From Diadophis punctatus similis (lineage: Eukaryota > Chordata > Lepidosauria > Squamata > Dipsadidae), in the NCBI GenBank assembly GCA_023053685.1, contig JALIGW010000002.1:163510534-163574533 (forward strand): 64,000 bases of DNA, in the 5' to 3' direction. The notes beneath the pieces are model-generated. The model searched no databases, was not told the origin of the DNA, and worked only from the letters and a program-made list of their open reading frames with translations. This document shows, one piece after another, positions 1-12,360 of the stretch; within the stretch, counting starts at the first letter, position 1; every line of letters starts with the position of its first letter. The translations under genes were made by a program, and so were the position numbers.

Positions 1-1130
1 GCATGTTATTAGAGAGGCCTTGATATATTATGCTATTCCTATGTGTTTGTTTCAGGTTCTTCAACATGTTTAATTATTATTATTGAGAAATTTCTTGTTC
101 ATTTTTAAATATATTTCTACTTCTTAAGATTGCCATTTTTTAATTTAAAAAAAAGCCACTTAACCCTTATACTATGCATGGTATAACTGGGATATGCATG
201 TGTTTACTTTGATATAAAATTTGTCTGATGTTGAATGTGCTTGCCGAGGATGAAGAGGAAGGGTTTTTTTTTTTTTGCTGTCTTTTTTGTGAGGGACTTT
301 TTCTATTTTTCCCACATATCTACATATATCAGCTATAACTGTATCTACCTATTTGTATCAGGTTTCTCTATTTGTTTTATGTTTAATATAATCCTTAATA
401 AAAACTATTGGGAAGAAAGCTCAGAACCCAATAGTCACTTCATAAATATCCTTTGTCCATCCTACTAATGTGAAAAAAAAACACTTTAGTATTGGAAATA
501 GGCAATAAAACAAAACAAAACAAAAAAGATTTATCAGATCTAGCATGCAGACTTTTGTCATATCTACTGGTAGCTCCTTAAAGGAACTGCATATTTTCCT
601 GGGATTGTATGGTAGCCACAAGGCCTCAGATCATGAAAAGGTATTAAGGATGAAGCATACCATCTCTACCTGGTTTGCATCCAAGTACTGCATACCTCTA
701 TTCAGGATCAATGATGCAACTCCTGTGCAAAACAAGCAATATAACATGTATCTAAAATATTTTAAAATTAAATTTGGGAATATGAAATAAGTATTTTTCC
801 TAAATAAATTTCAAAATACAAGTCTAACCTGGTGCAATCTCTAAGAATTACAGATGTTCATTCCTTTAATTCAAAATATAAATATAAAACTAAAATTGCC
901 TTCCAGAATTGGTCCCTTTCCTGCTGTTTTGAGATTATAGCGGTTAGAATTGCAATCTATTCACTATTATATATTTTTTACCCGTATGTCTGTAGGATAC
1001 AGGACGGAGAAATCTAAGCTGCAGTTCTTATATCTACCTATCTTCAATTTTGCATACTTGCAAACAAAGCCCCCAAAAGGTAAAGAACTGATATCAGATG
1101 ACATGGATCCCTTTAACTGCAATTTCTTAC
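1..1130 (-). other. SLC26A2: SLC26A2 intron between first and second coding exons (partial)
   Basis: AT-rich sequence downstream, in gene sense, of the splice donor at 1129-1130. I see no coding exon here. The second, very large SLC26A2 coding exon expected from other vertebrates must lie beyond the left edge. No repeat was recognised in this stretch. Confidence 0.7.
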
Positions 1131-1782
1131 CTGATAAATTCCAGCTATGAAAGTGAGAGTTGCTCCAACAGTAATTGCATAGCAACTCCTATCACATACT
1201 TTCTGTGAAGTCTGATTGGCAGTCAAAGACACCATTGTGACATTTGTGAGGTCATTCATATCAAAATGATAATTGCTAGAAGCACGAGATACTGAATCGT
1301 ACCCAGCAATCTGTAATTCACGGTCTACCACTTCTCCCACCATCAAGCAGAGTACACCAAAAATGCCAACCGAGATATGATGGGAAGTTCCAAACAGAAA
1401 ATAAATGATGCTTGCAAAAAATGATGTGTATAGACCATAGATAGGTTCTTGGCCAGCCAAAAGGGAATAAGCAATGGACTGTGGAACTAGCAAAATTCCT
1501 ACAATTATGCCAGACATAAGATCGCCCAAGAAATACTCCTTCAGTTTGTACTTGGGGAGCCACATCAGTACTGGGAGAAAACTGAAAAGCAGATCTTTGG
1601 CTTTAGCTGGGCTACAGCTGCAATTTTTCTTCAACTTCTTTATCACGTAATCTTTAATATCTGTAGTTTTTCCTATATATTCTAGAGAGAGCCTTGAATA
1701 ATCATTCCCTTTGCCATAAGTCTCCTCTGCCAATTCAAGCATTGGATGGACGTGATTGGCTTCTGCTGACATCCTCGGGGAT
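1131..1782 (-). CDS. SLC26A2: SLC26A2 sulfate/anion transporter, first coding exon
   Basis: SLC26A2 is a plasma-membrane sulfate/chloride exchanger that supplies sulfate for proteoglycan sulfation in cartilage. The exon has an acceptor (TTCTACAG) ending at 1783, ten untranslated bases, an ATG at 1772-1770, 214 codons, and a donor (CAG|GTAAGA) after 1131. The predicted protein starts with a cytoplasmic tail containing [11 protein letters not shown] (about residues 50-59). It continues through the first SLC26 membrane segments with [19 protein letters not shown] (92-110) and [19 protein letters not shown] (112-130), which is the SLC26 signature region. Next come RELQIAGYD and an extracellular loop with two N-glycosylation sequons (N177, N186) and CDRSCYAI, ending in FIAGIYQ at the same exon boundary as the human gene. 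The rest of the transporter core and the STAS domain are on the next exon, outside the window. The frame is intact. Identity is very secure; the N-terminal 35 residues are divergent, as is usual for this gene. Confidence 0.96.
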
Positions 1783-2278
1783 CTGTAGAAAAATGGAGAA
1801 AAAGATGTAAGATTTTCACCCCTAACCCGTATTCAGATAAAAGTCTTATTAAGACAAAATTCATACAAGCAATTCTGGAAAAGATAAGACTTGCCGGTCT
1901 TAATTTATATTAAACAAACCAAAACCGAAAGAAATCAGGACTAGCACCTGTTAAATCTAAATTATACCATTAAAACATAAACCACAAAAGAAGGAGCTCA
2001 GAATCCATGGCTGAAATGGACAACACTCTGATGAATATTGATAGCATAATTTCCTGTAAATTAACATGACAAAACAAATGAAACAAGGAACATAAACTTT
2101 CAAATGACCTGAAAGCACTTGAAAGCAACAAAACATGGAAGGTTATCAAAATAATTTTAAAAAACCCACTGAATGCACCAGACAACTGGAAAAAAAAGAT
2201 TTCCCACTCCTGATGTACCTAATAATAAAGGGGGCAACAAAGAAGCCCTTAAACACACAGGAAGTCTAATATTAGATA

Positions 2279-2548
2279 CCATGTTTCCCCCAAAATAAGA
2301 CCTCCCCCGAAAATAAACCCTCCTCCGAAAATAAGCCCTCCCAGAAAATATTTAAACTCATGCGCAGCCGGTCCCCGCCATTTCCTCTGGTTAGGGAGAC
2401 AGAGCTGGAAATCAGGTAAGATGGCAAGAGGAGCCCCATCTTGCTCCACGCACCCCAAAATAATAAGACTTCCCCCAAAATAAGGCCAAGCACTTATTTC
2501 GGGGTTCAAAAAAATATAAGACAGGGTCTTATTTTTGGGAAAACACGG
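2279..2548. mobile_element. TA-flanked MITE, family TA-3
   Basis: A 270-bp element flanked by TA dinucleotides, with terminal inverted repeats that read CCATGTTTCCCCCAAAATA at the left and CCGTGTTTTCCCAAAAATA inverted at the right. A second, shorter copy lies at 24744-24878. There is no coding capacity. The TA duplication points to a Tc1/mariner-type mobiliser, but that is inferred from the target site alone. Confidence 0.8.
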
Positions 2549-2862
2549 TAGTTTCTGGACTGGATGGTCCAATTAAGCAAACAGTTTTATTATTAGTTAT
2601 GGGAATGAAGAGGAATTAGTAAGAATGCAGAACTCATTTTTGCCTTTTCAAGGTTTGAATCTACATGTTCAGAAAGAATGAAGGAAGAGTGCAATTCTTT
2701 ACTTCTAACTTCATCTACCTGGTTTTTCAACCTTTGTTACATTTACCTCCTGCTTTATTTCATACAGCGTAAGTAACATGTATGGATTCTCTTTTTTATT
2801 TACACAATAGATCTATAAGGCTGATTGCACTGGATTAACTCATGATTGGACTATGATTGGAC

Positions 2863-3165
2863 CAAAGGTGGGTTCCTCCCGGTTCGCCCGAACCGGTAGC
2901 AATCCGCTGGTGACGTCATGATGACGACACGGGACCGGTTCTGTCGGTGCCGGTCCGTGGACGCCGTGATCTTTTTTGGGGAATTTTTTCCTGGTTTTTT
3001 TCTTCTTCTGCGCAGAAGCTGAGTTTCTGGCACTGCGCATTCGTTGCCATCTTGTTTTTGGCTTTTTTTGGGGGGGTTAATTTTTTGGCATTGCTCCCAC
3101 GCAGCGCGCCCACGCGGTGCAGGAGGAAGCAATCCGGCAGCGAGGTAAGTTAGAACCCACCCCTG
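2863..3165. mobile_element. Non-autonomous hAT element, family hAT-1
   Basis: A 303-bp element with a perfect 8-bp target duplication GATTGGAC (2855-2862 and 3166-3173). The termini are CAAAGGTGGGTTCC and, inverted, CAGGGGTGGGTTC. The interior has a GGTTCG...GAACCGGT core and CpG-rich palindromes. Other copies with intact duplications are at 28199, 32034, 41265 and 42527. Confidence 0.9.
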
Positions 3166-3178
3166 GATTGGACTCAGG

Positions 3179-3275
3179 GCATATGCTATTTAAAAACTTA
3201 AGCATCTTTAAACCTGTAAGAATGATTGCATAAGTGGATATGCTATTTAAAACTTAAGCATTTTTAAACCTCGTA
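3179..3275. repeat. Two-unit tandem repeat
   Basis: The motif ATATGCTATTTAAAA(A)CTTAAGCAT followed by TTTAAACCT occurs twice in direct orientation with a spacing of about 54 bp. It is AT-rich with no coding potential. Confidence 0.75.
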
Positions 3276-6035
3276 TATTCTGGGGTAATCCAAAAATGTA
3301 TTTTTAATCTAAGCTGAATAGTAATTTAAGGTGTATATTATTAATAGCTTCTTACAAAAGATATACCAAGCAAACATGTTTTACTGGTTCTTCCAAAAGA
3401 ATAGTAGATGTAATATAAGGAATTTCATTTCGGTTAGAGACTGGGGACACTCTTGTCCACAACCTTCTGCTGTATGTTTCTTTTACAATTATAGATTGCA
3501 AGAGTTGCATTTACAGGAAGAAACATAAATATTTTACAATGCTATCTACTCCACAAGAAAGAGGCACTTATATTTTGCATGTTACCCAAGGAATGTGAAT
3601 CAAGATGCAAAAGATATATGATTCCACAGTAAATACATTTTTAAACTTTAGTATTTTCAAACCATGCTCTTTATATGAGTATCTATTGATTCATGTTGTT
3701 TTTTTTATTTTCATCATTTCCTATGAAAATATCAACACATGCAAATCTTTTATTTTAAATATAATTGTGGATGATAGTACCTAAGTGATCTTGGCTGACT
3801 TCAAAAAGCAAAGCAAGGCCAGATTTGAATATGATAGGATAAGAAGCCATCAGGAAATTCCAAGTTTGTAAGATAAACTGGAAATAAATGTACACATGTG
3901 CAAACATTAGAAAAAGAATATGGTAAACCATTTTTTTTTGTTGGCAAGAAAACTTATGCCAAAAAGTCCTAAGAAGTCAAGTTTCATTAAAAAGACTTTG
4001 AGAATATATTGGGCCCGCAGTACAAAAGAAAGCTCAGGACTATATAGGTTGGAAATATGTGGAAGAGGCCTTCATCCTGCAGTGGATAGACAGTGGACAC
4101 ACACACACACAGCCAATTTAAGCTAATATATGTTGATTTTTCGGTAAACATTGAGATTCAATTTCGCTATAAGTCAAGAACAGTAGAGAAGATAGGTAAA
4201 TTAATGAAGCAAAGCTTCTGAAAAATATCCAATTTATCAATGAATGAATGAATCAAATATATAGCTGTTGTATGTAAGAGATATTACCCAGATACATCTA
4301 CAATGGGGTGATGGTAATATATACATACTGTATGTACATATTGTGTATGTTTTTACATACTGTTTGAAAAATGAAGCTAAATTTGTCTTCAGCCTCCCTT
4401 CCTGTCGTTTCTGATGGCTCCTGAAGCATTCTTCAAAATTCAGTTGTTCAATTGTCCAAAAACAATGAAATGATTTCTCATTATTTTGAGGCAGGAAGCA
4501 TACCAAAACTGAAAAATTCAAACAAATGTGGCACACAACTTAACTTTACTATGTTGACTTCAAAGCAGTCCTTTGTACAGAAATTGTACAGAAATTCAGG
4601 GAAAAAATAAGCACACTAAATATTATGATCAAAGTATAAGCAATGTCATTAACTGGCTCCTGTTTTGTTGTACCTGGACTTATTAAGCTCATCGGGATGG
4701 TCTCTGGCTACTAATTATGCTGGTGTCTTTCTATTATTTTCTCTCTTATTCCATAATAAATTGTGAGTGTAACGGGTACACTCACAAGACTAAGAGAACA
4801 CATTTTCTCTCTTTCCACATGCGTGTGGGGAAACCCGGGGATTGATTTGAGAGCCTTTTGTGATGTTTGTATCTCTATGACCAGAGACTAAACTTCAGCA
4901 GATGTGCTTAAGAGAAAGCAGAATTTCTAGAGAACCAGACTATTATGCACTATGTTTCTGCAGATCTCTGCTATGCTTGCATAAATCTTGCAAGATTTTG
5001 GGAAACAAATATGCTCTTACTAGCTCTGTGGTCTTTTAAATTTAAGAACATAAAATAGGTACCCAGTTGCAAATTTATATGGCATTTAGCCTAGTTCAAT
5101 ACCCTTGAAAGTACTTACAGTAAAACAACTATGTGTTTGTCATGTGAAACCTAAGGAGTGTCTGTGTATAGTAAAAGGCTTCCAACATCAAGGAAAAAGT
5201 GGTTTATTAGGAAACTGCCTGGCACCAGAAGCTGGCTTGACTATATTTCACATTTATATGTCCAAGTATGAAAGATTTCATTGTGTAGTGTAAAAAAATG
5301 TCTCTCCAATATACAAGCGGCTTATTGCATTTAAATAAAACCACTTATAAGGCTATGACCAGCTCTAGCTTAATACTTTTTCTAGCAGAACTGCTCATTT
5401 AAAATAAATGCTAATATGTTTTATTTAGCTACATTTTTCATCCTTAGCTTTTGATATGACTAACTTATTGGTCTAATTGCCATAAGAATTATCCAAAATA
5501 TGTAGAACATTAATGGGTATACGGTACTCACAAGACTAAGAGATTTCTGGAGTCAACAAAAGTGCCTGACATGATTGAGAACACAGATTATGGTTCTCAA
5601 GAATTCTTATTCTGAAGTTATGAAGTAATTCAAATATTTGCAATAGAATAACGAAGTTCTTTTGAACTAAGTAAAATGAATTATTCAGAAGAATCTGTAT
5701 TTCAGCCAAACCTCAACTATTGGTACTTTTAAAAAAGAAATTGGCTAACATTTATTCAATTCCATTCATTCAGACAAAGCTGTATTTAATATTTTCCATT
5801 TTGTTAACTAGGAACTCAAGGATATGTAACAGAACCAAAGAACTTTCTTTTTAAAAAGTTTATTTGTAGCAGGATTGTCTAGAAAAGCATTTACTATAAT
5901 ACACTTATTAACTTTTTGGGGTCACAGGATTTTTTTTTTCTCCCTAATCCAGCAGATACAATTTCTCTGCAGGAAATCTTTACAAATAAACTAATTTGTA
6001 AACTAATTACAAATAAACTAATTCAAATCCCATTA

Positions 6036-6135
6036 GCTATCCCAATCAATATGCTGAACTCTGTAAACCGCTTAGAGAGGGCTGTAAAGCACTATGAAGT
6101 GGTATATAAGTCTGAGTGCTATTGCTATTGCTATA
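6036..6135 (+). mobile_element. tRNA-derived squamate SINE, 3' fragment
   Basis: Only the 3' half is present: the segment reading GTAAACCGCTTAGAGAGGG through a GGTATATAAGTCTGAGTGC motif and the TATTGC repeat tail. It matches the 3' ends of the fuller copies at 7746, 55660 (minus) and 56252 (minus). Confidence 0.85.
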
Positions 6136-7745
6136 GCAGATAAACCTACTTTAAATCAACACTAATTCATTCACAATGGTGCTTAGTAATTGAAAAAGAG
6201 CGACTTCTTGCTGGTTGCTAAATCCTGAGTAGATTTTTGGCTATCCTTCTGGAATAGCATTGGAATGCTTATTGCTTGAAGGAAATCTATACTGGTTTAA
6301 AAATTTAGAGAGAAGAGCCAGCATGTAAACACTGTTTGCTTGGGAGTATGAAACCATTTTTGAACACAAGACATTTCAGATTAACCTACTGCTTAAATAA
6401 ACCTAGAGCCTGCACCTAGTTCTTATCTGAAAGAATATTGATACAAGAGACAATGACAGTTTGTTTCTCGGCCAGATTATTGCAAAGCCTGACAGTTTTT
6501 GGGCCCCAAAGGAAATGATTGGTTCAAGGTTGACTTCTGTACCTAAGGGAGGTTTAGAACTTGGGTCTTCTCCAGCACTATAACACTGGCTTTTCTTTTA
6601 CAACCAAGTAATTCAAATTGGTTTTCTCTTGCTTTGTTGATTTGCTATTGTCGTTTTCTCTCAATGGCTGTATCCATTGTGACGAGGCTATTAAAGCAGG
6701 TAGTTTAAATGTACTCATCTGAATTGTAATAATTCAACTTTGGGTCAAAGGAACATTAAATCCAGTGAAATCATTAACTTGATATTCTTCCACAAATGGC
6801 TACTGGAATTATGCACACAGAAACAGATAGTACTTTACGCTTTCCACTAGCCTCTTTCAAATGTAGCTTAAGATCACTGAAAGAGATATTAAATTGCACA
6901 CTGAGGAACAAGAAAAACAATACAAAATTATTAAGATCTACTTAGAGGTGGGGAAAAAAAGACTTATATCATTTGTCCCACCATTATTTTATAATGTGAG
7001 TGTTATATCACAGAATTAAAATAAACGTGATTTTGCCTATCCTTCATGAAAAACGTGAGGCCTACAAATTGTTCTTGTTATTATTACAATTTTATTCTGA
7101 CATTTTTTGTGGGGGAGGGTCAACTCAAGGCAGCAAAAAAGGCAATATATGTTCTCACTCATAACAAAATACTGTTATGCCTGAACTCAGTGTATTTTAC
7201 TGTTTTTTAAAATAGTCAGCTCAGTTTAAAAATACGGTAACTTTTCAAAAGAACACCCTTCTCCCTTTCCCTGCAAAAGGAGAAAATCCCTTTATTTTAA
7301 ACTGGAACTGTATTTTACACAAAACATGGATTCACATATACATGTGTTTATTTTTTTAACATTCAGAGAACTTAATATACATTATCTCAATCTATATTAA
7401 AATAATTCTGTAAGATTTTATTTTTTTCACCTTTTTTACACATACCTCAAGGAAACTCCTTCCTCTTCCTATTTTATCCACAACAATCCACTGATGCCTA
7501 AAAGGGGCTTACAATTCACCATCTATTATAGGTTTCTAGGCCAACATCTTCACCACACAAGACTCGTTCTAATACTATACAGAATTGACAAACATGTTGG
7601 TTGCATATATAAAATATGAAATAAATGTATATGTTATGATAAATAGGATCATAGCCAGAGTAGCTGCAGTTTTTATGACCACCATATTTTTCTCTGATAT
7701 GTTGTTTATGGAAACCATTTCAGCTCCATCCACGTAGAAATATGG

Positions 7746-7960
7746 TGTCACAATGGTTAGAATGCAGTATTGCAGGCTAATTCTGCTGACTGCAAAGCAG
7801 TTTGATTCTCACTGGCTCAAGGTTGACTCAGCCTTCCATCCTTCCGAGGTCAGTAAAATGAGGACCCAGACTGTGGGAGGAAATATGCTGACTCTGTAAA
7901 CCCTGAGAAGGCTATAAAGCATTATGAAGTGGTATATAAGTCCAAGTGCTATTGCTAATA
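7746..7960 (+). mobile_element. tRNA-derived squamate SINE, near full length
   Basis: Contains a degenerate tRNA-like head (GGTTAGAATGCAGTATTGCAG), a B-box-like GTTTGATTCTCACTGG, the body motif TCAAGGTTGACTCAGCCTTC, and the 3' end GGTATATAAGTCCAAGTGC with a TATTGC tail. It lies within the inferred SLC26A2 intron and has no coding content. Confidence 0.88.
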
Positions 7961-8269
7961 TTTTCCAGCACAAGCTTAGTTTCAGGATGGCTGTTCATAA
8001 TGGCTGTTCATAAACAATAAAAACCAATTTTATGATACCATTCTAATTAACTGTCATTAAAGTACTTGTCTACAAAAAGTCAAATCAACCTTCTCCAACT
8101 ATCAGACTTGAAAAGTAGGAAAGCAAGCAGAAAAAAAACCTCCACCAACTTATGTTCAGAAGTAATTCATCCTTCTCTAACAAATGCTGTCTTCCACCGC
8201 TTCTCAGTATGAAAATCAAATACTAGTTGTGTGATAGAAGTTAAACTTTCTTCCAGAATCAGAAATGAA

Positions 8270-8505
8270 ACACGGTGAATTCCAAGTTAAGGCACCAGGC
8301 TAGAAACTGGGAGACTGCAAGTTCTAGTCCTGCCTTAAGTATGAAAGCCTGCTGGGTTACTCTCTCAGCCCAACACACCTCACAGAGTCATTGTTGTTGT
8401 TGTTGTTGTTGTGGGGAAAATAGGAGGAGGAAGGATATTAGGTATGTTTGTTGCCTTGAGTTATTTGTAAAAAAATAATAAAGGTGGGATAAAAATAAAT
8501 AAACG
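8270..8505 (+). mobile_element. Second tRNA-derived SINE type with (TTG)n tract
   Basis: A tRNA-like 5' part (AGGCACCAGGCTAGAAACTGG, then GCAAGTTCTAGTCCTGCC resembling a B box) is followed by a GTTGTTGTTG run at about 8392-8412, GGGGAAAATAGGAGGAGG, and a LINE-like tail of TAAAGGTGGGATAAAAATAAATAAA. The layout suits a SINE whose 3' end was borrowed from an L2/CR1-type LINE. The family name is not certain. Confidence 0.7.
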
Positions 8506-9239
8506 ACATTATTAAAAGATAATCAGCAATGTTCTATTCATTAAAACAATCTTAAATATCATTAATACATAAATAGTGTTTTTTCCAAATTAAGTTTTGA
8601 CCAAGTGTTTCTAGGCTTCTAATTTAAATTCTATTTAATCCCCCCCTCCCCCATTTTATCTTTAATTTTTCAGTTGTTGACTGGGACATGTTATAGTTTT
8701 GAACACTACAAGGCTGACACGCCTTATCCATGTTGATATTTAAATTAATTACCGGTACTGCTTTAGCAGTGAAATCTTCTATTCGTCTTCTGAGAAACAC
8801 ACCCTGCAGAGTTCAATAAAATTCGTTTCCAGGTAAGTACTTAAAAGCGCAGTTCTTTTTCCAGAACTTTTTGAAGTGATTTACAATAAAAAATAAAAAT
8901 AGAAATACGAATTAGAAATAGTAGACACTATCAGGCCAAGAGCACAGTCCACTGTAAAAGGCAGGAACAAAACCTATGGGCCCAGCCCAAGTGGAGCAAT
9001 GCACCCCAAGTCAGCCCCAATGTAGGTGAGACCATTTGCACTGAATTCGATTTTGAATAGCGAGCTACGGTTTTGTAGCTTTCTGAGCTTTTCTCTGGGA
9101 ACCCTCGGTGGGCTATACGGAAATCTCTCTGTAGTTAATGAGAATACAAACATTCCAAGAAAGCGCGCGGGGTTTTCATACCATTTTAAATGGTAGAGCA
9201 GACGCCCCCTCACAAGTCTACATAGTAAATCCCATTCAA

Positions 9240-9900
9240 CGTTTACCCAGTCCCAAACTCCGCATAGTACACGGAGGAGGCGGGAACACCCGGAAGGATG
9301 GGAGGACATGAATGCGCGGCGTCCTTTTTATACCTTTGCATTCTGCCAACTCTTTGAAAGGGCTTTATCTGTTCCCGGCATACGACGACCCCAACTCCAC
9401 AGCAGAACTCACTTGTTCCGGGGTTTCCCCTTCTGACTGCTTCGTCCTCGGAGAAGCACAGAGGCGCGTAAAAATACCGGTGTCTGGTCCCTGTTCCCGG
9501 AGAACCTCCAATCTCCTCACCCGGTTCTCTCTTTTTTCCCCCCTCCCCTCGGGACGCTGCACTCTTTGCCTTGCCCGTCAAAGGGAGACGGGGGGAAACG
9601 TGTCAGTCTTCCGCAGCTTTTCGCCAAACAAGCAACAAACTTGCTTGTTCGGCTCCCGCCAGTCAGCGGGCCTGTGAACACCGCCCAGCTCCAGCCCACT
9701 TGGCGGCTGGCCAAACCGGCGGGGCGGCCTCTGGAGAAGTTCGCGGCGGGGTTTGAGAAGTCGCAATGGAGGGAGAGAGAGATTTTCTTCTGGGAAGCTC
9801 CGAGGGGGGAGTTGGCCGTCTTTGGACACCAAAAGCGAAGACGTCAGCCGTTAACCCGTCTTGTAGTTTTTGATGGTTTTGTAATACTTTGAGCTCAGTC
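9240..9900 (-). promoter_or_regulatory. SLC26A2: CpG island, candidate SLC26A2 promoter and 5' untranslated exon
   Basis: A GC-rich, CpG-dense block in AT-rich surroundings. It lacks transposon termini or target duplications, unlike the other GC-rich blocks in the window. It lies about 7.5 kb upstream of the SLC26A2 start codon in the right orientation. A possible minus-strand donor (ACTGG|GTAAAC) is at about 9241-9247, which would end an untranslated first exon. Several ORFs of 60-120 codons overlap on both strands but look like GC-driven noise. The assignment to SLC26A2 rests on position only. Confidence 0.55.
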
Positions 9901-10185
9901 TGCAACCGTCTGCTCCGTTGCTTCCCCTATGTGCGTTATAGAGGTTGAGGAAAGGTTCAGTAGCCACAGAAGGCTTTTGATAGGCTTGCAGGTGGGTTGC
10001 ACGCTAAAACCTGGTGTCACAATTTTCAGAATAGTTTCGAAATACCAATAATACGTTGAGGTGGTGTTTTCAAAATCTGAGCAACTCTGCGTTTAGCTTG
10101 CAAAATACTTCATAAGTACCGTTTGTAACGTATGCGGGTTTCCCCCCCCCTCTCCTGGCAGAGAGAAAGTGGAAGAGAAGAAATA

Positions 10186-10568
10186 CAGGTAGTCCTCAAC
10201 TTACAACAGTTCATTTAGTGACCATTAAGTTACAACCGCACTGAAAAATGTGACTTATGACCGTTTTTCACAGTTAGTACCTTTGCGCCATCCCCATGAT
10301 CGTGTGATCAAAATTCAGATGCTTGGCAACTGGTTCATATTTATGACTGTTGCTGTGTCCCAGAATCATATGATCATCATCTTTTGTGACCTGAGAAGCA
10401 AAGTCAATGGGGAAGCTGGATTCACTTAACAGCCAGGTTACTAACTTATCAAATGCAGTGATTCACTTAACAATGGTGGCAAGAATGGGGCCAAACTCAC
10501 TTAACAAATTTCTCACTTAACAAGAGAAATTTTGGGCTCAGTTGTGGTCATAAGTCGAGGACTACCTG
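10186..10568. mobile_element. TA-flanked MITE, family TA-1
   Basis: A 383-bp element with TA target duplications and termini CAGGTAGTCCTCAACTTA / CAGGTAGTCCTCGACTTA (inverted). The two halves are loosely complementary throughout. Further copies are at 46664-47023 and 54444-54832. No transposase is encoded. Confidence 0.88.
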
Positions 10569-10570
10569 TA

Positions 10571-11454
10571 ATTGTCCTCTTATATGACCTACAGAGTCAA
10601 AGGGTGTGCTGCGTATAATGGAAGAAAACCTCTCACCAACCATGACTTAAGAGACATGCTAGAGAACTGTAGGAGAAAAGCTTTTGCAGTCAAAAATGAA
10701 GAGCCCGGTAGCACTTTGTCAAATTATGTGACACATTTTATTAACAGACAGATGCATTCCCCAGCAGCTCCTCACTTCATCTGATGCAATGGAGTGGCTG
10801 AACTAATGTAGGATTTAAATGGGGATGAGAAGGAGAGAAAATGAGGGTAGCTAGGCAGGGGTAGGTTACTTGCGAGACAGATTACCTGTAATGTTTAAAA
10901 AGCCCTGGTGTTTGTTGAGACTTTCTGAGATAGCCTGAAACCTTTTGACTAGCAACCTCTGGCTCAGTTGTGTTGTTCTTTTCCAACAAGTCTACAAGAG
11001 ATGCAATGCAGTGTCCTGGGCGGTTGAAATGCTCTGATACTACTCGTCTTTTATTTGAGTTCAAATGTCAAACCTGTAACTATTATTCTCCCTCCCCCAC
11101 CTCTTTGCCTCCTTTGTTCTACAGACAGGCCAGATTCACTTTGCCCAGTCAATTAGTGGACACAAGTATTGTGTTACTTATCCAGAATCTAGTATGCTAT
11201 GAAATTCATGGATAAACAGTTTGGATAATTTCTAAAACAGCAATGAAGATTGTATAGGATGGATGGGGAAACTGCCAAACTGCATCATATCCTGCTTCAC
11301 AACTCGTATATCGGAACAGCTCTGTGGATACAGCAACACACCCAGGATTCCACTTGCTGACATGGGATCTTTTCTTGTTTTAACATCATAGGCCACATGA
11401 GTGTGAAGAGGATCTACAATTCTAGGAAGACTGACCCCCTTAAACTGCAAGAGG
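10571..11454. other. Intergenic stretch without recognised features
   Basis: Unique-looking AT-rich DNA. The longest open frames are about 80 codons, with no recognisable motif. A PDE6A first exon would be expected in this general area if the mammalian gene order were kept, and I see none. Confidence 0.5.
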
Positions 11455-11456
11455 TA

Positions 11457-12360
11457 CCGTATTTTTTGGAGTATTTACCCCCCAGAAGAGGGTGAAAATT
11501 TGGGTGCGTCTTATACACCAAATGTAGGCCTACCCACCCACCAGACCCCACTCTTCGGAGGTTTTCGGCCTCTGCGCGTCGCATTTTCGGCCGGTTCCAG
11601 CCATTGCTGGCCACTGCAGCCGTTACTGCCCGGAGCCGCTGCCGCCATTGCTGGCCGCTGCTGCCACCGCCGCCCACCATCGCTGCTGCTGCTGTCTCCG
11701 CTGCTGTCCCCACTGCCACTGTCCCCGCCGCCACCCCCGCCCCCACTGCTGCTGCCAAAATCCCCCCTGCCGCTGTTCCTGCCCGAAGCCTGCCGCCTGA
11801 GGAGTCGTTGCTGGCTGCCACTGCCGCCGCCGCTACCTGAAGCGAGCTGCCACCGCCACTACTGCCCAAACCCCCCCCACCACCTGAAGCCTGCTCCCGA
11901 GGCACCTGAGGAGCCGCCGCTGCCGTTGCTGTCCGAAGAGAGCCGACAGGTTAGAACCTTTTTTTAAAAATGGTTTTTTTAAAAGGTTTTTTTTTAAGGT
12001 TGCCAAGTGGAGGAGAAATTCTGGGAGTTGAAGTCCACAAGTTTGAAGACCCTTGCACCCCCTTGACAAGTTTAAGACTTGTGGACTTCAACTCCCATTC
12101 CTGAGCTGGAGCATGACTGGAGGAGGAATTCTGGGAGTTGAAGTCCACAAGTCTTAAAGCTGTCAAGTTTGAAGTTTGTAAAAAGTGTACATGGTTGTAA
12201 AAAGTGTACATGGTTGTAAAAAGTATTCTGCTACACTGGTATTTTATTAAATCATATATTACTACACCATTTGGTTCAGAATACTTTTTTCCTTGTTTTC
12301 CTCCTCTAAAATCTAGGTGCGTCCTATATTCCGGTGCGTCCTGTACTCCGAAAAATATGG
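11457..12360. mobile_element. TA-flanked element with GC-rich core, family TA-2
   Basis: A 904-bp element between TA dinucleotides. The termini read CCGTATTTTTTGGAGTATTT and, inverted, CCATATTTTTCGGAGTACAG, followed inside by the shared motif GGTGCGTCTTATAC or a variant. The core at 11.58-11.94 kb is a run of CCGCCGCTG-type repeats that opens proline/alanine-rich ORFs on both strands; these are not genes. Copies of the hairpin arm found at 38.25 kb occur at about 12.0-12.17 kb. A related copy is at 37854-38861. Confidence 0.82.

Larger units (their letters stand above)
1783..9240 (-). other. SLC26A2: Inferred SLC26A2 first intron
   Basis: Mostly AT-rich non-coding DNA between the coding exon acceptor at 1783 and the CpG-rich block at 9.25 kb. 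The extent is inferred from the position of that block. The open frames here are short and none resembles a known protein. Recognised repeats (listed separately) are a TA-flanked MITE, a hAT element, two copies of the tRNA-derived SINE and a second SINE type. The remaining stretches, notably 3.3-6.0, 6.15-7.7 and 8.5-9.2 kb, show nothing else I can name. Confidence 0.55.

Noticed and set aside
11414..11967. Alanine/glycine- and proline-rich ORFs of 155-163 codons
   Set aside because: They are translations of CCG/CTG-type repeats inside the TA-2 element.
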